This document shows positions 14,973 through 22,570 of a stretch of 49,252 bases of DNA, in pieces. This stretch comes from Flammeovirgaceae bacterium UBA2786 (GTDB taxonomy: Bacteria; Bacteroidota; Bacteroidia; Cytophagales; Cyclobacteriaceae). Under the pieces are notes generated by a model, which was given only the letters and a program-made list of their open reading frames with translations, searched no databases and was not told where the DNA came from. Made by a program: the position numbers and the translations under genes. The DNA lies in NCBI GenBank assembly GCA_002352225.1, contig DEIA01000087.1, positions 1-49,252 of the forward strand, written 5' to 3'. The stretch's first letter is position 1. Each line of letters begins with the position of its first letter.

Positions 14973-16238
14973 TTATTTCTCATTCCGGTACACGACTCCA
15001 TCCTTCATTACAAATTTTATTTTGCGCAGATCTGAAATATTTTTGGATGGGTCTCCGGAAACAATTAACAGATCGGCTTTTAATCCGGTTTTTATAAAAC
15101 CCACCTGGTTGTCGAGATGGAAGGCACGTGCGTTTACGCTGGTAGCGGCTTTCAACACATCAAAAGCTTTCATGCCATACTCTTGCATCAATTCCATTTC
15201 CAACACATTATCACCATGCGGAAATACACCCACATCGCCACCCATGCCAATGGTTACTCCGCTGGTCATGGCTTCTTTAAAACTTCTTTTTTTATTGGTG
15301 ATGTTAGCCGGTTCAACACTCACGCCTTTTTTCCAACCACGATACTGTGAAATCATTTCCACTGCAGCAAGGGTAGGAATATAAGTAACGTTATGTTCTT
15401 TCATCAGCAGGGCAATTTCTTTGTCCAGATCATCGCCATGTTCAATAGTTTCAGCTCCGGCCAGTACTGCGCGTTTAATTGCTTCTTTTGATTTGGCATG
15501 GCAAACCATTACGCGGCCACTGCTTCGGGTAACTTCATTAATCAGTTTTAATTCATCTAATGTGAACGATGGCCGATCATCACCATTCAGTCCCCACCGG
15601 TAATCGGCATACACTTTAATAAGGTCTGCGCCTTTGCCAATCTGATCGCGCACTACGCGCACCAAATCATTTCCATCGGCTGCTTCGGCACCGAGCATAA
15701 TCTGCTGGTCGTGATCATAGTTTTTAGGACCATAAGAACCGGTGGCAACAATTGCTCTTCCGGCAACCAATAGGCGTGGCCCCGGAATAATGCCTTCGTT
15801 GATGGCGCGTTTCAATCCAACATCCGCATAGCCGGCTCCTTCACTTCCCAGGTCGCGGGCCGTAGTAAAGCCAGCCATTAAAGTATTTTTTGCGTGTACT
15901 GTTGCGCGGGCGGTGCGGTAGGCGTCAGTTTCTTTCAACACCTGCGTATCCCAATCGGTAATGTTATAGGGATACAGAAGCATGTGCGAGTGTCCTTCAA
16001 TTAATCCCGGTGTAAGCGTAGAATTAGGAAAATTTATTCGGGTGGCTCCGGCCGGTTCTTTCACATTGGCTTTTGGTCCGGCTGCAGTAATCCTGTTGCC
16101 TTCAACTACTACCGCCCAGTTTTCATGAAGGCTTTCGCCATCAAAAACTCTGTCGGCCGTAAGGTAATAAGAAGATTGTTGGCCGTACGAATGAAGGCAG
16201 AAAATGAAAGAGGCAAGGAGAATAAGTCTGGTTGTCAT
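14973..16238 (-). CDS. Secreted amidohydrolase (imidazolonepropionase / Xaa-Pro dipeptidase-like)
   Basis: 421 residues with a type I signal peptide (cleavage after HSYGQ, about 20). The amidohydrolase fold shows the metal motif EGHSHM (HxH), an active-site Lys candidate in GADLIKVYADY, CHAKSKEAI, IEHGDDLD and MGGDVGVFPHG (final Asp), and the C-terminal GLKADLLIVSGDP beta-sandwich return. Members hydrolyse Xaa-Pro dipeptides, cyclic amides or xenobiotics in the periplasm. Its ATG overlaps the hicA stop codon (ATGA), placing it in one coupled transcript with the hicBA pair. Confidence 0.88.
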   Translation of the reverse strand: MTTRLILLASFIFCLHSYGQQSSYYLTADRVFDGESLHENWAVVVEGNRITAAGPKANVKEPAGATRINFPNSTLTPGLIEGHSHMLLYPYNITDWDTQVLKETDAYRTARATVHAKNTLMAGFTTARDLGSEGAGYADVGLKRAINEGIIPGPRLLVAGRAIVATGSYGPKNYDHDQQIMLGAEAADGNDLVRVVRDQIGKGADLIKVYADYRWGLNGDDRPSFTLDELKLINEVTRSSGRVMVCHAKSKEAIKRAVLAGAETIEHGDDLDKEIALLMKEHNVTYIPTLAAVEMISQYRGWKKGVSVEPANITNKKRSFKEAMTSGVTIGMGGDVGVFPHGDNVLEMELMQEYGMKAFDVLKAATSVNARAFHLDNQVGFIKTGLKADLLIVSGDPSKNISDLRKIKFVMKDGVVYRNEK

Positions 16239-16480
16239 CCAAAAATTTTATTGATAAGCTCTTCCTTTGAAATTTTATGAAATCTTGAAACATCAGTTAA
16301 AATAGCCGATAGGGTTCCTATTTTAATTGGATTGTGATTTGGAATAGTAAGGTGATGTTCGCCTGTTGGAAGAATACAGGTTAGACGAATGTGACTGCCT
16401 TTTTGCCTTGTAACGAGGTACCCAATCTTTTGTAATGATTTGATGAGTTCATCAGCCGCAACATTGCGCGGCAATTTCAT
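16235..16480 (-). CDS. hicA: HicA family mRNA interferase toxin
   Basis: 81 residues with the double-stranded-RNA-binding-like HicA fold: LPRNVAADELIKSLQKIGY, then RQKGSHIRL with the catalytic His, and IPNHNPIKIGTLSAIL. HicA cleaves mRNA independently of the ribosome. It starts on the hicB stop (4-nt overlap), and its own stop overlaps the amidohydrolase start. Confidence 0.9.
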   Translation of the reverse strand: MKLPRNVAADELIKSLQKIGYLVTRQKGSHIRLTCILPTGEHHLTIPNHNPIKIGTLSAILTDVSRFHKISKEELINKIFG

Positions 16481-16683
16481 AGGGCTATCATCTCTTCCTT
16501 TACATAATGAAGCCGGATAATGGAAGGAATGTTAGTGTCTTCAAAGTGACATCGAACAGCCTCTTTGATGCTTTCCTTTAACTCTTCCATGGTTTCGGCT
16601 TCAGTAAAGATAGACTCCCCCAGAGCGCGAGCCTCAAGACCAGATTCCGCTGAGTCCTCAATAAGAAAAATGAGTTCTTTCAC
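16477..16683 (-). CDS. hicB: HicB-like antitoxin
   Basis: 68 residues with the short partial RNase-H-like HicB fold (LIFLIEDSAESGLEARALGESIFTEAETMEELKESIKEAV), lacking an added DNA-binding domain. The start codon in this frame is GTG at 16683; no better ATG lies nearby. Antitoxin precedes toxin, the common order for this short HicB class. An inverted-repeat operator was not evident in the 61 bp upstream. Confidence 0.82.
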   Translation of the reverse strand: MKELIFLIEDSAESGLEARALGESIFTEAETMEELKESIKEAVRCHFEDTNIPSIIRLHYVKEEMIAL

Positions 16684-16744
16684 GTGACCAAGTTACAGGA
16701 ATAAAGAAAAATAAAAAACCCTTATGAAATCAGCGATTTGAAAA

Positions 16745-17242
16745 TTAAATCCACTTCAGCGCAGCTTCGTAATCCGGCTCTTGCCCGATTACCGGAACAA
16801 GTTCGGTATGAATAACTTTTCCTGTGGGATCAATCACAACAACCGCGCGTGCAAATAAACCGGCAAATTCGCCATCGATCAATTCTACACCGTAGGTCTT
16901 ACCAAAACCTCTGCTTCTGAAATCCGATACGGTAATTACCTTATCAATGCCCTCGGCTCCACAAAATCTTTTTTGAGCAAAAGGAAGGTCTTTGGAAACA
17001 CAAAGCACCACTGTATTATCGAATGACGCAGCACGTTTATTAAACTCACGCACCGAAATAGCGCATACGCGGGTATCAATACTGGGAAAAATATTCAGCA
17101 CTACATTTTGGCCAGCGAAATTGGCCAGTGAAACGTCTTTTAAGTTGTTGCCAGTGAATACAAAATCGGGAGCAGGAAATCCTACTGAAGGAAGATCTCC
17201 CCTTGTATTAACAACTACAGAACCTAGTTTTGTAAGTGCCAT
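16745..17242 (-). CDS. tpx: Thiol peroxidase Tpx
   Basis: 165 residues, the standard length of an atypical 2-Cys peroxiredoxin of the Tpx class. The peroxidatic Cys60 is in SIDTRVC and the resolving Cys94 in KRFCGAEG, with the Thr and Arg of the active site present. Cys81 is additional. It reduces hydrogen and alkyl peroxides in the cytoplasm or periplasm using thioredoxin; no signal peptide is present, so cytoplasmic here. The DUF4293 gene lies 60 bp upstream on the same strand. Confidence 0.95.
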   Translation of the reverse strand: MALTKLGSVVVNTRGDLPSVGFPAPDFVFTGNNLKDVSLANFAGQNVVLNIFPSIDTRVCAISVREFNKRAASFDNTVVLCVSKDLPFAQKRFCGAEGIDKVITVSDFRSRGFGKTYGVELIDGEFAGLFARAVVVIDPTGKVIHTELVPVIGQEPDYEAALKWI

Positions 17243-17302
17243 CTCTGAATTTTGATTGATAGAAATTAAGGCTGGATTCCTATCGAAACGAAATTTAAAA
17301 AC

Positions 17303-17770
17303 TTATCGCAGCCGATCGGAATCACGTACTAATTTTTCATCCCTGCGGATAAAGCGTACAGCCAGCCAGTTGCAGGCCACACCCACAAACATAATCCACA
17401 TTACCGGAGGTAATTTTGCAGGCCCGGCTTCAAACTGATTGGAAACCTGAGTAAAAAAGTAAACGGCCGATCCTAATGCGGCCGCAAGAATAAGGGAATT
17501 AAGGGTGCCCAGTTTAATCTGTGTTAAGCGGTTATCAAAACGTCTTATTCCCATTATGGCAATAGTGGCCGCTGCTACCATTAAAATGGCCGTAACCGAA
17601 TACGGAAAATACTGTGTGGTACGCTGGCCATTTTCTATGGTGGAAAAGTGAAGCGGAAATAATTGCAGTTCTTTTGTACCATCGGTTACCTTCCAAAGAG
17701 GTAAAAAAAGGCTCACTACCATACTAATAACTACTAATACCAGAAACACGGTTTGTATTCTTTGCCACAT
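17303..17770 (-). CDS. DUF4293 family integral membrane protein
   Basis: 155 residues with four predicted transmembrane helices (about 5-24, 58-74, 88-106, 122-138) and a hydrophilic C terminus. The opening MWQRIQTVFLVLVVISMVV followed by an extracytoplasmic loop WKVTDG is typical of DUF4293, a family confined essentially to Bacteroidota. Function unknown. It may be co-transcribed with tpx. Confidence 0.88.
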   Translation of the reverse strand: MWQRIQTVFLVLVVISMVVSLFLPLWKVTDGTKELQLFPLHFSTIENGQRTTQYFPYSVTAILMVAAATIAIMGIRRFDNRLTQIKLGTLNSLILAAALGSAVYFFTQVSNQFEAGPAKLPPVMWIMFVGVACNWLAVRFIRRDEKLVRDSDRLR

Positions 17771-17794
17771 AAAAGGGTTGCGTTAACTTGCCCG

Positions 17795-17802
17795 CAAAAC
17801 TA
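17795..17802 (-). promoter_or_regulatory. Bacteroidota -7 box TAGTTTTG for the DUF4293 gene
   Basis: Minus-strand TAGTTTTG matches TAnnTTTG exactly and ends 24 nt before the start codon at 17770. The divergent thiolase gene begins 33 bp away on the other side. A -33 element was not identified. Confidence 0.4.
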
Positions 17803-17834
17803 CTTAAATAGCATTACCCACCGAACTTAATTTT

Positions 17835-19031
17835 ATGACAAAATCAGTTTATGTGCTGGATATTTTGCGTACACCAGTTGGAAAGTTTGGTGGCGCACTG
17901 GCATCGGTACGTCCCGATGATCTTGCGGCCGGGGTAATTAAAAAACTGGTTGAGCGAAATCCGCAACTGGATGTAAACCAGATTGAAGACGTAGTGTTTG
18001 GTGCCGCAAATCAGGCAGGCGAAGATAACCGCAATGTAGCCCGTATGGCATTGTTGCTGGCAGGGTTGCCCAAAGAGGTTGGCGGAGTAACCGTTAATCG
18101 TTTGTGTGCGTCTGGTCTGCAGGCCATTATGGATGCCACACGCGCCATTGCCATTGGTGATGGTGATTGTTACATAGCGGGAGGCGTGGAAAGTATGAGT
18201 CGCGCCCCCTTCGTAATGGCTAAAGCCGATGAACCGTTTTCGCGCAAGACAGAAGTTTTTGATACTACAATTGGCTGGCGATTTATTAATTCAAAACTTT
18301 CTAAGCTGTATCATCCTTATTCGATGGGCGAAACGGCCGAGAATGTGGCAGAGAAATGGAAGCTTAGCCGCGAAGTGCAGGATAAATTTGGTCTTGCCTC
18401 GCAACAAAAATATTTTGCTGCCCATAAAGCCAACCGGTTTAAAGAGGAATTGGTATCGGTTTTAGTAACAAAGGGCAAAGAGAGTTTTGAATGTATGCAG
18501 GATGAATATCCCCGCGAAACATCGCTCGAAAGACTAACGCAACTTAAACCCGCTTTTCGCGAGGGAGGAACGGTTACGGCCGGAAATTCATCGGGTATTA
18601 ATGATGGTGCGGCCGCGGCTTTGCTGGTAAGCGAGTCATATTTAAAAACACATTCACAAAAACCATTAGCACGTGTAGTAGCCATGGCAATTGCGGGTGT
18701 AGATCCTGCCTATATGGGTGTTGGTCCGGTGCCCGCAGTAAAGAAGGCATTACAACGGGCCGGATTAAAAATTTCAGACATCGGTTTGTTTGAATTGAAC
18801 GAAGCTTTTGCAGCACAGTCTATTGCCTGTATACAGGATTTAGGAATTAACCCGGAGTTGGTGAATGTAAACGGTGGCGCAATAGCCATTGGTCATCCGC
18901 TTGGGTGCAGTGGTGTACGCATTAGCGCAACGCTGATACACGAAATGCAAAAACGAAAAATCAGATATGGTATAGCCACTATGTGCATTGGAGTTGGCCA
19001 GGGGGCTGCTGTTGTCTACGAATTGATTTGA
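17835..19031 (+). CDS. Acetyl-CoA C-acyltransferase (thiolase)
   Basis: 398 residues, a complete thiolase. The acyl-enzyme Cys91 is in NRLCASGLQ, the GGVESMSRAP loop is present, and the C-terminal catalytic elements are NEAFA, GGAIAIGHPLGCSG (His) and MCIGVGQGAA (second Cys). It condenses two acetyl-CoA or cleaves 3-ketoacyl-CoA; the sequence resembles both acetyl-CoA acetyltransferases and 3-oxoadipyl-CoA thiolases, and context does not decide because no beta-oxidation or aromatic-degradation gene is adjacent. Divergent from the DUF4293 gene. Confidence 0.93.
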   Translation: MTKSVYVLDILRTPVGKFGGALASVRPDDLAAGVIKKLVERNPQLDVNQIEDVVFGAANQAGEDNRNVARMALLLAGLPKEVGGVTVNRLCASGLQAIMDATRAIAIGDGDCYIAGGVESMSRAPFVMAKADEPFSRKTEVFDTTIGWRFINSKLSKLYHPYSMGETAENVAEKWKLSREVQDKFGLASQQKYFAAHKANRFKEELVSVLVTKGKESFECMQDEYPRETSLERLTQLKPAFREGGTVTAGNSSGINDGAAAALLVSESYLKTHSQKPLARVVAMAIAGVDPAYMGVGPVPAVKKALQRAGLKISDIGLFELNEAFAAQSIACIQDLGINPELVNVNGGAIAIGHPLGCSGVRISATLIHEMQKRKIRYGIATMCIGVGQGAAVVYELI

Positions 19032-19073
19032 AGGTTATATAAGGCATGATATTTCACACTTCATTTTGTATAA

Positions 19074-19136
19074 GTAGGCAGTTGGCAGTAACCAGTTGGC
19101 AGAATAGAGTTGTGATACCTTTTTCCTACTGCCTAC
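19074..19136 (+). repeat. Intergenic hairpin with internal direct repeats
   Basis: GTAGGCAGT (19074-19082) is the exact reverse complement of ACTGCCTAC (19128-19136). CAGTTGGCAG occurs twice as a direct repeat (19079-19088 and 19093-19102). It fills the gap between the thiolase and truA and looks like a dispersed palindromic element. No T-tract follows, so terminator function is uncertain. Confidence 0.5.
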
Positions 19137-19146
19137 TGTATTAAGC

Positions 19147-19890
19147 ATGCGTTACTTCTTCGAAATATCGTACAACGGAACGCCATACCACGGTTGGCAA
19201 AATCAACCAAACGCCATAAGTGTGCAACACGTGGTGGAGGATTGTTTCACTAAAGTATTTCGTAAGAAAATTGAGATTACCGGAAGTGGTCGTACCGATG
19301 CAGGCGTACATTGTGTGCGTCAATTTTTTCATGCCGATGTAGAAGTAAGACTTAACGAAAAAGAGTGGTTGCCAAAACTCAATTCAATTTTACCGCGGTT
19401 TATAGCCATTCGTTCTATCAAACCGGTTAAGCCTGAAGCAAGCGCAAGATACGATGCAAAGGAGCGCACGTACGAGTATCACATTACGCGGGTAAAAAAT
19501 CCAATACTGGTAGGCAGAGCGTATTACTTTTTCAGAGACTTAGATAGGGTCGCTATGGAGCGGGCCACGGGATTGTTGCTGGGCGAACACGACTTTCAAT
19601 GTTTCAGCAAAACAAACACCGATGTAAATCACTTTATTTGCACTATTAAATCGGCCCGGTGGAATCAAAAAGGAGACATGCTCGTTTTTACCATTACCGC
19701 TAACCGGTTTTTGCGCGGCATGGTTCGGTCTATAACAGGTACATTATTAAATGTAGGAGCGAAAAAAACCACGCTAAAACAATTTCAGGAAATTCTAAAA
19801 AGTAAAGACCGTAAACAAGCCGGTATGAATGTGCCGGCCGAAGCATTGTATTTAGTTAATGTAAAGTATCCGAAATCAATATTTTTATAA
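19147..19890 (+). CDS. truA: tRNA pseudouridine(38-40) synthase TruA
   Basis: 247 residues, full length. The opening MRYFFEISYNGTPYHGWQ is diagnostic, GSGRTDAGVH carries the catalytic Asp (about 52), and the C-terminal half shows LLGEHDFQCFSK and RFLRGMVRSITGTLL. It isomerises uridines 38-40 in the anticodon arm of tRNAs. A CCCTCT / AGAGGG hairpin (19892-19910) lies between its stop and the following ABC transporter gene. Confidence 0.96.
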   Translation: MRYFFEISYNGTPYHGWQNQPNAISVQHVVEDCFTKVFRKKIEITGSGRTDAGVHCVRQFFHADVEVRLNEKEWLPKLNSILPRFIAIRSIKPVKPEASARYDAKERTYEYHITRVKNPILVGRAYYFFRDLDRVAMERATGLLLGEHDFQCFSKTNTDVNHFICTIKSARWNQKGDMLVFTITANRFLRGMVRSITGTLLNVGAKKTTLKQFQEILKSKDRKQAGMNVPAEALYLVNVKYPKSIFL

Positions 19891-19891
19891 C

Positions 19892-19910
19892 CCCTCTTCT
19901 TTGGAGAGGG
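19892..19910 (+). repeat. Short intergenic hairpin between truA and the ABC gene
   Basis: CCCTCT (19892-19897) pairs with AGAGGG (19905-19910) across a 7-nt loop, followed by GTGGGTGAGG rather than a T-tract. It occupies the whole 30-nt gap, so it probably modulates rather than terminates. It resembles small palindromes found between genes in many Bacteroidota, from general knowledge. Confidence 0.4.
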
Positions 19911-19920
19911 TGGGTGAGGA

Positions 19921-21693
19921 ATGGAAAAAGAAAAAGTAAGCAGCGGTAATATTATCGACTGGAAAGTTGTAAAGCGCATTCTGGAATTTATTCGCCCCTA
20001 TCAGGGTCGGTTTTATTTTCTGATTGTACTTACTATTCTACTGGGCGTGTTAACTCCTATAAGACCTATGCTAATTCAATTTACATTGGACAAGCATGTA
20101 GGCGCTGGCGATTACTGGAGCATGGTGAAGGTGATGATTCTCATTCTCGTATTGTTGGTTTTGCAGTCGGGCGTGCAGTATGTACACACGTATTTGTCGG
20201 GGCGTATTGGGCAATATGTTATCCGCGATATTCGCGTTAAACTTTATCAACACATTGTAAACCTTAGGCTAAAATTTTTTGATAAAACCCCAATTGGCCG
20301 GCTGGTAACCCGTACCATTTCTGATGTAGAAACTTTAGCCGATGTATTTAGCGAAGGTCTTGCCGCTATGGCGGGCGATTTATTACAAATTGTGTTTATT
20401 CTGGGATTTATGTTTTATATGGATTGGCGCCTGGCTCTGGTTAGTTTGTCAACCATTCCGCTTATGATACTGGCCACATATGTCTTTAAAGAAAAGGTTA
20501 AAGTTGCCTTTAATGATGTGCGAAATGCCGTGTCTAATCTCAACTCTTTTGTACAAGAACACCTTACCGGCATAAGCATTGTTCAAATGTTTGGCAGCGA
20601 GAAGCGGGAATTTGAAAAATTTAAAAAAATTAATAAAGATCATAAAGATGCACACCTGCGCTCGGTGCTGTATTATTCGGTTTACTTTCCGGTAGCCGAA
20701 GTAATAGCGGCTATGGGCATTGGATTATTGGTGTGGTACGGAGCCAAGGCTACTATCAATTTTGAGCAAACCGGTATTACGGTGGGTACACTCACTGCGT
20801 TTATCATGTTCATTCAAATGTTCTTCCGGCCTATTCGAATGATTGCCGACCGCTACAATGTGCTGCAGATGGGTGTAGTAAGTTCATCGCGCATAATTGA
20901 CCTGCTGGATGACACGACTGATTCTGTTACCAATGGAACACACAAACCCGAGCGGGTTACCGGGCAGGTAAGTTTTAATCATGTGTGGTTTGCGTATAAC
21001 GAACAGGAGTATGTACTAAAAGATATTAATCTCGAAATAAAGCCAGGCGAAACCATTGCCCTGGTGGGCGCAACAGGTGCCGGCAAGTCGTCCATCATTA
21101 ATTTGCTTAACCGGTTCTACGAAATCAATCGCGGAGAAATTAAAATAGATGGAGTAGATATTAAAGAGTATGAACTGGCGGCCCTTCGCAAAAACATTGG
21201 AGTGGTGTTGCAGGATGTGTTTTTGTTTTCAGACACCATTCGCAATAACATTACACTGGGCAATCCCGATGTAACAGACGAAATGATATTGCACGCTGCC
21301 GATCAGGTAGGTGCACGCAGGTTTATAGATCGCCTGCCGGGCGGATTAGATTATAATGTAATGGAACGTGGCTCAACGTTATCAGTGGGGCAACGCCAAT
21401 TGCTTTCCTTCATCCGGGCAATGGTGTATGATCCAAAAATTCTGGTGCTGGATGAGGCCACCTCATCGGTAGATAGTGAAACCGAAGAAATGATTCAGGA
21501 AGCAATTTCCAAGATGATGGCAGGCCGTACATCAATTGTAATTGCGCACCGTCTTTCTACCATACAACGAGCCGATAAAATTCTGGTACTGGAGAAAGGC
21601 GAAATTAAAGAAAGCGGTACGCACGAAGATTTATTAGGTGCCGATGGCCTGTATGCTCAACTGCACAAAATGCAGTACAAAGAGATAGTTTAG
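19921..21693 (+). CDS. ABC exporter half-transporter with degenerate signature motif (TMD-NBD)
   Basis: 590 residues. Six membrane helices (about 30-310) precede an ATPase domain: Walker A GATGAGKS (383-390), Q-loop Gln431, signature LSVGQ (487-491), Walker B with catalytic Glu (D511 E512), H-loop AHR. The signature departs from LSGGQ by Gly-to-Val. The convergent partner gene at 22571-24358 has the complementary defect (intact signature, Asp in place of the catalytic Glu). This suggests the pair forms one heterodimeric exporter with one consensus and one degenerate site, as in TM287/288-type transporters. Substrate unknown; lipid or drug export are family possibilities. Confidence 0.93.
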   Translation: MEKEKVSSGNIIDWKVVKRILEFIRPYQGRFYFLIVLTILLGVLTPIRPMLIQFTLDKHVGAGDYWSMVKVMILILVLLVLQSGVQYVHTYLSGRIGQYVIRDIRVKLYQHIVNLRLKFFDKTPIGRLVTRTISDVETLADVFSEGLAAMAGDLLQIVFILGFMFYMDWRLALVSLSTIPLMILATYVFKEKVKVAFNDVRNAVSNLNSFVQEHLTGISIVQMFGSEKREFEKFKKINKDHKDAHLRSVLYYSVYFPVAEVIAAMGIGLLVWYGAKATINFEQTGITVGTLTAFIMFIQMFFRPIRMIADRYNVLQMGVVSSSRIIDLLDDTTDSVTNGTHKPERVTGQVSFNHVWFAYNEQEYVLKDINLEIKPGETIALVGATGAGKSSIINLLNRFYEINRGEIKIDGVDIKEYELAALRKNIGVVLQDVFLFSDTIRNNITLGNPDVTDEMILHAADQVGARRFIDRLPGGLDYNVMERGSTLSVGQRQLLSFIRAMVYDPKILVLDEATSSVDSETEEMIQEAISKMMAGRTSIVIAHRLSTIQRADKILVLEKGEIKESGTHEDLLGADGLYAQLHKMQYKEIV

Positions 21694-21743
21694 CGTTCAT
21701 CCCCCTAAAATTACCGCTTAACCTTTCGTATCAGCAAAAGAGT

Positions 21744-21751
21744 TATATTTG
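21744..21751 (+). promoter_or_regulatory. Bacteroidota -7 box TATATTTG directly before a start codon
   Basis: TATATTTG matches TAnnTTTG exactly, and the ATG at 21757 begins only 5 nt after the box. Transcription would start at or next to the A of ATG, implying a leaderless or near-leaderless mRNA. The alternative ATG at 21790 would give a longer leader but would remove the basic n-region of the signal peptide. Confidence 0.45.
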
Positions 21752-21756
21752 CTTTA

Positions 21757-22470
21757 ATGCGTTTCAAAAAACCGTCTTTCTTTTTGATTATGAGCTTGCT
21801 CGCAGGTGCAGTGGTGTGCCAGGCACAGGTGCGTAAGAGTGTTAAAAGCGGTACGTTCCGCCAGCCGGTAGTAAGTCGTAACAAGGCCAAAATTATGTGC
21901 CCCATTTTTGAAACCAGCCAATATCCATACCAGGGTATTGGGTTTAAGATGGGCGATCCCCTTGCGCTTACCTACAAGTTTTACCCCAATAAGAATTGGG
22001 CTTTTGCTGCCGATGGTGGCAAGGCAGCCAGCGGACTTTATAACCGGTACTATCGTAACGCGTTTGAAACCTACTTACCCGATTCGTTGGTCGATGATGA
22101 AAGCATCCAATATCTGGCGCATAAAGCCAATCGCGATTGGTTTCTGGAAGCCAAATTTCTGTACCAGTGGGATGCTGAAAAAATTTCTAAAGGATTGCAG
22201 TTATATGCCGGGCTGGGCTGGCAATGGCGCAGCACCGGGCTTACCTACGATTATTTATATGAAGATACCGGGCCAACACCCGAAAGCAACTTGCGCAAGT
22301 TTACACGCAACCGGTTTACCTACGGCCCCGTGGGTGTGTTAGGGTTTGAATATTCTTATTTCTCGCTGCCCATTTCTGCATTTATCGAAATTGAATGGTT
22401 TACCGATGTACTACTCGACCCGGGCTATCAGCGCTTTCAGGGCGGTGTGGGGTTGCGGTATGTATTTTAA
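21757..22470 (+). CDS. Secreted outer-membrane beta-barrel-like protein
   Basis: 237 residues with a signal peptide (MRFKKPSFFLIMSLLAGAVVCQAQ, cleavage about 24). The mature part has many aromatic-rich amphipathic strands (YAGLGWQWRSTGLTYDYLYED, YGPVGVLGFEYSYFSLPISAFIEIEW) and ends in GGVGLRYVF, a typical beta-barrel C terminus with terminal Phe. Not assigned to a named family. It lies between two convergent half-ABC-transporter genes, so an envelope role connected with export is conceivable but unproven. Confidence 0.75.
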   Translation: MRFKKPSFFLIMSLLAGAVVCQAQVRKSVKSGTFRQPVVSRNKAKIMCPIFETSQYPYQGIGFKMGDPLALTYKFYPNKNWAFAADGGKAASGLYNRYYRNAFETYLPDSLVDDESIQYLAHKANRDWFLEAKFLYQWDAEKISKGLQLYAGLGWQWRSTGLTYDYLYEDTGPTPESNLRKFTRNRFTYGPVGVLGFEYSYFSLPISAFIEIEWFTDVLLDPGYQRFQGGVGLRYVF

Positions 22471-22570
22471 AGGAAGCTACTTAATTTCCATGGCGGCCGG
22501 TTCAATGGGGTTGCTCAAGCTCCACAAGGCGATTTTGAGTCGGCCACCTAAATGCGCGGAGAAAAAACAA

